Shown here: positions 57,885 through 64,000 of the stretch, one piece after another
How positions within the stretch are numbered: position 1 is the first letter of the stretch
How the letters are laid out: the number at the start of each line of letters is the position of its first letter
Assembly: GCA_014529385.2 (NCBI GenBank)
Contig: CM043968.1
Span: 24,306,513-24,370,512, forward strand
DNA: 64,000 nucleotides
Source of the DNA: Adiantum capillus-veneris
Taxonomy: Eukaryota > Streptophyta > Polypodiopsida > Polypodiales > Pteridaceae
Reading direction: 5' to 3'
Notes under the pieces: model-generated
The model's input: the letters and a program-made list of their open reading frames with translations, nothing else
Told to the model about the DNA's origin: nothing
Databases searched by the model: none
Made by a program: the position numbers and the translations under genes

Positions 57885-58884
57885 ATGGCTTTCCATGTAA
57901 TGTGTGATGTTATTTTCACCCCAAGAAAGGGTGAAGACCTTGGTGAAATCCGCCAAGGCTTCTTGAAATGATTGGTGTTGTTCTTTTGTTGTGTCAGTAA
58001 AGCCCATAAGTTTAACCATTTTATCAAAAGTTGCCCAAACTTACTTGCAATTGTTTGCAAGCTCGCGAATCAAATCATTGTCAATAGTAGCTTTGCATAA
58101 TGCCTTCTAGAGTTCCCAAAGGTTACCTGCCTTGTGGTTGGAGCTGCTTTGAGCATCATATCAACCTGACTTTCCTTGGATTACTTTCTTAAAAAAGTGT
58201 CTAGCTTTTTGTCCACTCATTGACACTTGTTGGGCAATTTCATGGGCCTCCCTTGTGTTCTTTGCAACAATGATTGACACATTTCCATCATGACAGCCAA
58301 TGGAAATCAAGTCTGCCTCCACCCTTTTGATTTCTTCTTGGGATTTTTCCCATGGCTTCATTGTGAAAGCATAGTCAATGTGGAGCTTCAATAGCCTATC
58401 AAAAATGCGCATCAATGCGTGTAATGTACAAAATTGTACATTCGATAGAGGAAATGGAAAGATTGGATTTCAAGCCTGGTCCTTTTGCGCACGATCTAGG
58501 GCATTCAACATGGGACATGTCAAAAAAATAGACGTTTCCCATTCTCTGCCTTCATCTCCGACATCAAGATTGTCCAACCCTTCTTATCCATCCCCTTGCC
58601 ATGGAAGCATTGAACCACCATTTGCAGAGTTTTTTTGTTCTTTTTGTATGTTAGGTTTGTACCCTCGAGTGCAAAATGGACAAGGCAAGGTTCCCACATC
58701 AAGTAGACACTTTATGGTCTTCAAGTCCCCACCTAGGTGCCACTCAACCTCCGACTTCTCACCTACAAGTTGGGAGTGTATTACTTTTGTGATCCATGGA
58801 GTTCCCTCAAAAATTCATGAAAGTACTCCATTGGTCTCTTTGAGCACCTCAATAGAAATATGGGGTGGGAGATGGCTCGACTGA
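57885..58884 (-). pseudogene. Decayed gene of an uncharacterised, probably transposon-encoded family
   Basis: With frameshifts one protein can be followed on the minus strand: VEWHLGGDLKTIKCLLDVG, a CPFC pair, SNVQFCTLHALMRIFDRLLKL, then KPWEKSQEEIKRVEADL, then DLIRELANNCK (stop) VWATFDKMVKLMGFTD and FTLSWGENNITHYMESHV. The GGDxK...CxxC, CTLHAxMRI..KLL and W..YM.SHV pattern resembles long uncharacterised proteins I recall from non-seed plants and invertebrates that are thought to come from transposons. No named domain can be assigned. The N-terminus is missing at about 58.88 kb. Confidence 0.4.
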
Positions 58885-58965
58885 ATCCCTTTGCTTGGTT
58901 TGCAAAAGGGCCTCGTTCATTAGAGTGACACGTAGCCCCTTTAACCTTCCGCCTTTCACTATTTG

Positions 58966-59807
58966 ACGTTCATAAAATCTAATATCTAACCATTCCAAAT
59001 GATGTTCTCATATTAAACTCATCATTTAAAGTGGGAGAATAAATGGGAATGAGGGTTATGATATAGACATGTGCTTATGGATCTATCTCAACACGGGGCC
59101 AAGGTAAAAGGGTCCAACTGAGAGATGGTCTGTCAAAGAGCAATGCTACCTAATTGGAGTTTAAAGACCTTATGGTTAGATTCATTAAAGACATCCAAGG
59201 TTAGTGTTAAAAAGTCCTTTGACCTTAGGCAAAGCTAGGGATGTGCTTGCGGTGCTTGTGGTGCTTTTTGTGCGTGATGACTAAGGTGCTTGAGGTGCAA
59301 GGGCTGAGCTTGATGTGGGAACCTTCTCCAGGCTTGAGTTGATCTTGTAGAGTGAGAACCTTCCCCAAGCTTGAAGGGTTCAAGGTGTTCCCAAAAGTCA
59401 ACATGATCCCTACTCAAGGGGAGGCGATCCCTCATTGTAGGAGCTAGAGAGAGAACACACACACCCTCACACAAGTGAAGCATGGTCTAAAGAAGTATTT
59501 AGGACACTTTTCAAGTTCCTCTTCATGTTGCCCTCATGATGTGCCTAAAGCGTATTGGTTGGTCTCTCAAGGGATCCAATGATAATTTAGCTAACTTATT
59601 TTATTGATTATGCATTTATCAAGTCCTCTCTCTCAAAGGGGAAAGGGGGACACTTGTCCCAAGGCTAGCATGGTTGCTTGATATACACCCTCCATGTGAT
59701 TGGCTAGGCTTGTAGGGGTCCAATCATTTTCTAGCATGAGTTACAAGGGGGCATCGACCAAGGAAGCTGGGGGCTTGCTTGTAGGGTATACTCCCCCCCC
59801 CCCCCCC

Positions 59808-59838
<31 letters not shown>

Positions 59839-60522
59839 TCATTGTTTGAAGTGCAAAGTGCAAGAGCTCCATCTCCTTCTTCAAGCTTGTTGAGAAGTTG
59901 AGAGCCTATACCAACACTCTTGTCTATGGAATGAAAATCCAACCAAGAGCCATGTTTCAATGCTTAAGCTTTCCATATTCTCCATCTTCATTACTATGCT
60001 ATTATGCTATGCTAAGCAAGAAGAGTGATGATAAGTGAGGAACTATTTCTTTTTCCTATGAATGTTTCTTCTTCCTCTTCCCTACCCTCATTCCCTGCTA
60101 GCTCTCTCCACCTTTGAAGGTGTTTGAGGCCTTGGGACTGACGCCGGGGATGGTTAATGCTTTAACAAAGATTATGTTATGCTCTTGATGCATTAAGCTT
60201 TCCATATTCATTGCATCACCTAGGTCACAAGGACACAAATATTGTATTTTACCAAGCCTCTCTTGATGGGAGAATCTATGGTACAAAATCCTATTGGAGG
60301 GGGCACCGGCTCCACATAAATCTGGTCCTCAACTGTTGTCAAGTTCTCTAAAATCTCTCTGTTGTAAATGTATTGTTCATGCCAAATTAATTAAGTACTA
60401 TGGCTATGTTGCTACTGCTAATTAAGTTCACCCTCTACGTTCTCAATGTAGTCTCACAAAAATGCTCACTTCAATTCTCTTAATTCCACTATTCTCAAAG
60501 TTCATAGGCCATTTCCATTACA
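58966..60522 (+). repeat. T-family LTR copy (T2), plus orientation
   Basis: The right part (60.12-60.36 kb) is the reverse complement of the gypsy T LTR (CTCTTGATGGGAGAA, CACCGGCTCCA, GGTCCTCAACTG), ending CCATTACA at 60522. The left part repeats directly at 60949-61690, including TAATATCTAACC, TTTAAAGACCTTATGGTTAG and TTGCCCTCATG. The 5' boundary near 58966 is approximate. Includes a C-run/CA-run at 59791-59836. Confidence 0.65.
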
Positions 60523-60523
60523 T

Positions 60524-60948
60524 TGGTATCAGAGCCATTGGTTTCTCTTTTCTTGCTTAAGAAGAGAGGTCCTTAAGTTGTCCATGAAAGGTTGGACGTG
60601 TTCATTGCAATAAGATAAGTGAGACAGGGATCTATTTTCTTGGTTGAGAAGGAATTAGTTCAAGGTATACCGTTGGAAACTATAGTCTTGATGATGGAGC
60701 CTCTTGGGGCTTGCCTTTGGCTTAACCATTATTGAGCTATGAGCAAGCTCAACAGGAACAATAAACAACCAAGCAATGTTAGACCCTCTCCACTAGTATT
60801 TGCAATCAATATTGTCTAAACCACGGTACCCAAGCACAAAGTAATCTATAAATAAGTTTAATAATTAGCATGGCTGACAATAACCAAGAGAGTAGAATGA
60901 ACATTGATAACTTTCCACATATAGGTGCTAATGATGATTCTCCATGTG
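60524..60948 (+). pseudogene. T2 PBS, leader and gag start
   Basis: A perfect initiator-Met PBS TGGTATCAGAGC (60524-60535) starts two bases after the LTR. The leader TTTCTCTTTTCTTGCTTAAGAAG matches that of gypsy T. Gag starts MADNNQESRMNIDNF at about 60870, homologous to MDDNSKESEINVDNF of gypsy T, and breaks off after about 27 codons at the second repeat copy (60949). Confidence 0.75.
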
Positions 60949-62230
<1,282 letters not shown>

Positions 62231-62508
62231 AACGTCCTCGGAGGTCAAATATGACCTATTGGACTAAAGCTACATGTGATGTAGTATGTGTATGGATGAT
62301 GACTCTGATGCTCCAAAATTGTGGAGATGATAGTCTCAAGGAAGAGCCCGCATTGTGGCTGGGAGAGGAAAGTGTGTAGTTCTAAGTCATGAGCGATATC
62401 GCTAGTGCTTTTGGGAGGATTTTTTTTTTTTTTTTGTTTAAGATTTGCACTCTCTCTCTTGCCCTCTTTTTTTAAAAAAAACTCTTCACTCTCTCCCTCT
62501 CACATTCC

Positions 62509-62542
<34 letters not shown>

Positions 62543-62560
62543 TGCACCAATCCTCCTTCT
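62231..62560. other. Non-coding junction with poly-T and poly-C runs
   Basis: No coding. T run at 62420-62434 and about 34 C at 62508-62541, immediately before K copy 3. By position and strand the C run is the counterpart of low-complexity sequence in the K family, but it is not at the K LTR junction. Confidence 0.5.
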
Positions 62561-63530
62561 TTGTTCTTGTTCTAGCTTCAACCCAAGCTCCAATTCTTTG
62601 TTTTTTCTTTCTAAGTTTTGTAAACTTCATTACTCCCCTTGAGTGAAGCTACTGCTAGGTTTTCCCTTATTTGCTTTAGAAATTCCGCTTGGTCATTGAT
62701 TCTCTGCTCTGAGTATTGAAAAGAACAATTTCGTACATTCAACTATACTTGGACCTTTTGTACTATGACTGAGGAGTGCTCATAAGTTCATTTGTCACTT
62801 CAGTCAGTTGCTGCTCCTTGCTTTTACAGGCAGCCGATAACTTTGTGAGGAGTTCCCCTAACTCTTCCATCTCCTTTATTTTCCTTGACCATTTGTGTTG
62901 TTCTGCTTTGTTCTTGAGCTCTTTGATTTGACCTTGAAGATTTTCAATGATATTTATTTTGTCTTCAAGCTTGCCTTGGAGTGCATCAATGATCTGTTCA
63001 AGTTCTTGAGCTTTTGCATTGGGCTAAGAGCTGATGTCCGCATTTTCTCAGTCATCACCTGCATCTGCTTCGCATATTCATTGACTTGAGTGATAACTTC
63101 ATCAGTCTTTTCCCATTCTTCGTATTCTGCTTGAGGTCTTTGGAAGGTCTAGCCTCATCTTTGGTTGTTTCAGGTAGCTGCTCTTGATTGGATTCCTTCT
63201 CTATCTTTAACCCATCTCCTTTTATTTCCTTGATTTCATCTAATTGGTTAGTTTGATGAAGAGCTTGGACTAGGAAAAGGCTGATCCGGTATTGAGTGAG
63301 GATAGTCTTGGAGACATCACCTCCCTTTCATGTTGTGGCTCAGTTGATTTTTCAAATTCTGCTTGTTGTGGTTGTTGAGTAGTTGATTCTTCTCTGGCTT
63401 CAGCTTCCGCATATATCCTTTCTAGCATGTCTTTCGGATCTTCTTGGATCTTCTTCTCAGGTTTTTTGGTATAGAACCCTTGACTTCCCTTGGATTCCAT
63501 AGATCTGAAGTTTGTCCTGCAGCTTGTCGA
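62560..63530 (-). pseudogene. K copy 3, coiled-coil part
   Basis: On the minus strand: MESKGSQGFYTKKPEKKIQEDPKDMLERIYAEAEA (63500 on), a Gln/Glu-rich linker, then VNEYAKQMQVMTEKMRT and a coiled coil close to the window-start copy, with several stops and frameshifts. The N-terminal globular part and the leader are absent; at 63530 it joins almost directly to a K LTR, so it is an internally deleted copy. Confidence 0.65.
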
Positions 63531-63543
63531 CTTCGTTCATAAG

Positions 63544-64000
63544 TGTGGGACGGGTGTTTGACCTCACTCCAATCTTATTGCAGACATAGCGAGAACCACG
63601 AATATGATTGTCAATCCATGGGACGAAGCTGACTCGATTAGTGCATAGAGGCTACAAGAGACTAACAATCTCTTGGAAAACAACAAACAACTTGCATCTA
63701 TCTCAAGCTACACTCAAATGACAGAAATCACCAAAAGCTAATCGCTCATTGGCAAACAAATCACAACCGTTACAGCATCAAATGACACCCAAACCTTATG
63801 AAACTTCTAGGACATGTTTATAAGACCTACGGAGACATGTTTATGGTCTCAAATCTCACTTTAGGTCAAGTGAAAAAATTGTGATTATTAACAGCAGCAG
63901 TGAGTTTTTGACCTAGTCGTTTTCGACCCAGAATGCATCTAAATGCTTAGCAATGATGTCCCAATAACCCGCCTATACTTATTTTATAATTTTGAAGCTT
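63544..64000 (-). repeat. Family K LTR (5' LTR of copy 3), cut by the window edge
   Basis: Starts TGTGGGACGGGTG and matches 37828-38290 with about 10-15 percent differences, including the decayed palindrome half (ATTGTGATTATTAAC near 63880) and the following GACCTAGTCGTTTTCGACC block. Confidence 0.75.

Noticed and set aside
58378-58884. 168-aa plus-strand ORF
   Set aside because: The opposite strand carries an ordered set of conserved-looking motifs with frameshifts, so this frame is a shadow.

Overview
This is a plant nuclear, heterochromatin-like window made almost entirely of LTR retrotransposons, most of them broken and nested in one another. Supporting signs are Ty1/copia and Ty3/gypsy polyproteins, primer-binding sites (PBS) complementary to plant initiator-Met or Asp tRNA, polypurine tracts (PPT), TG...CA LTR ends, long GA/GT tracts, and decay dominated by CGA-to-TGA and CAG-to-TAG stops. 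I see no ordinary intact host gene. The species cannot be fixed. The size and variety of repeats, and one decayed gene of a type I associate with non-seed plants and animals, would fit a large-genome land plant such as a fern or lycophyte.

Layout (names are mine). 1-2.6 kb: plus-strand copy 1 of family K (coiled-coil ORF), interrupted by small element S (355-1694). 2.8-3.5 kb: copia RT fragment. 4-5.4 kb: non-coding. 5.46-10 kb: a pair of LTR-H copies around remnants of other elements, a WVPK-motif ORF and a 128-aa acidic ORF. 10.18-10.67 kb: LTR X1 with PBS. 11.6-26.1 kb: a four-deep nest. Decayed gypsy gag D contains GAG-only copia B (11795-25579, minus). B contains RT-less gypsy C (13050-24283, minus). 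C contains the near-pristine copia A (17385-22906, plus, one 1324-aa ORF). 26.09-34.05 kb: element P, with a 1064-bp LTR, an Asp-tRNA-type PBS, a long leader with seven copies of a 24-bp palindrome, and decayed gag/protease-like ORFs. 34.05-36.8 kb: truncated copia Q (minus). 36.85-37.3 kb: LTR X2. 37.8-49 kb: K copy 2 (minus), with its LTR, a coiled-coil gene and a palindrome-bearing leader split by copia F (42985-47943, minus). 49.8-55.75 kb: WVPK remnant and gypsy T (minus). 55.75-56.3 kb: fold-back repeat. 56.35-57.24 kb: pseudogene of a long-tailed divergent histone H3 variant (CENH3-like). 57.9-58.9 kb: decayed unknown gene. 59-61.7 kb: T-family LTR copies. 61.7-62.2 kb: extreme simple-repeat block. 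62.5-64 kb: K copy 3 and a K LTR.

Copia A is the only element that looks capable of supplying its own proteins. B, C, S and probably P and K look non-autonomous, with LTRs and gag-like or novel proteins but no recognisable RT or integrase. The most unusual features are the palindrome arrays in the leaders of two different families (P and K). Both have a CGCG core and a spacing near 285-290 bp. The H3-variant pseudogene and the K coiled-coil protein family are the next most interesting.
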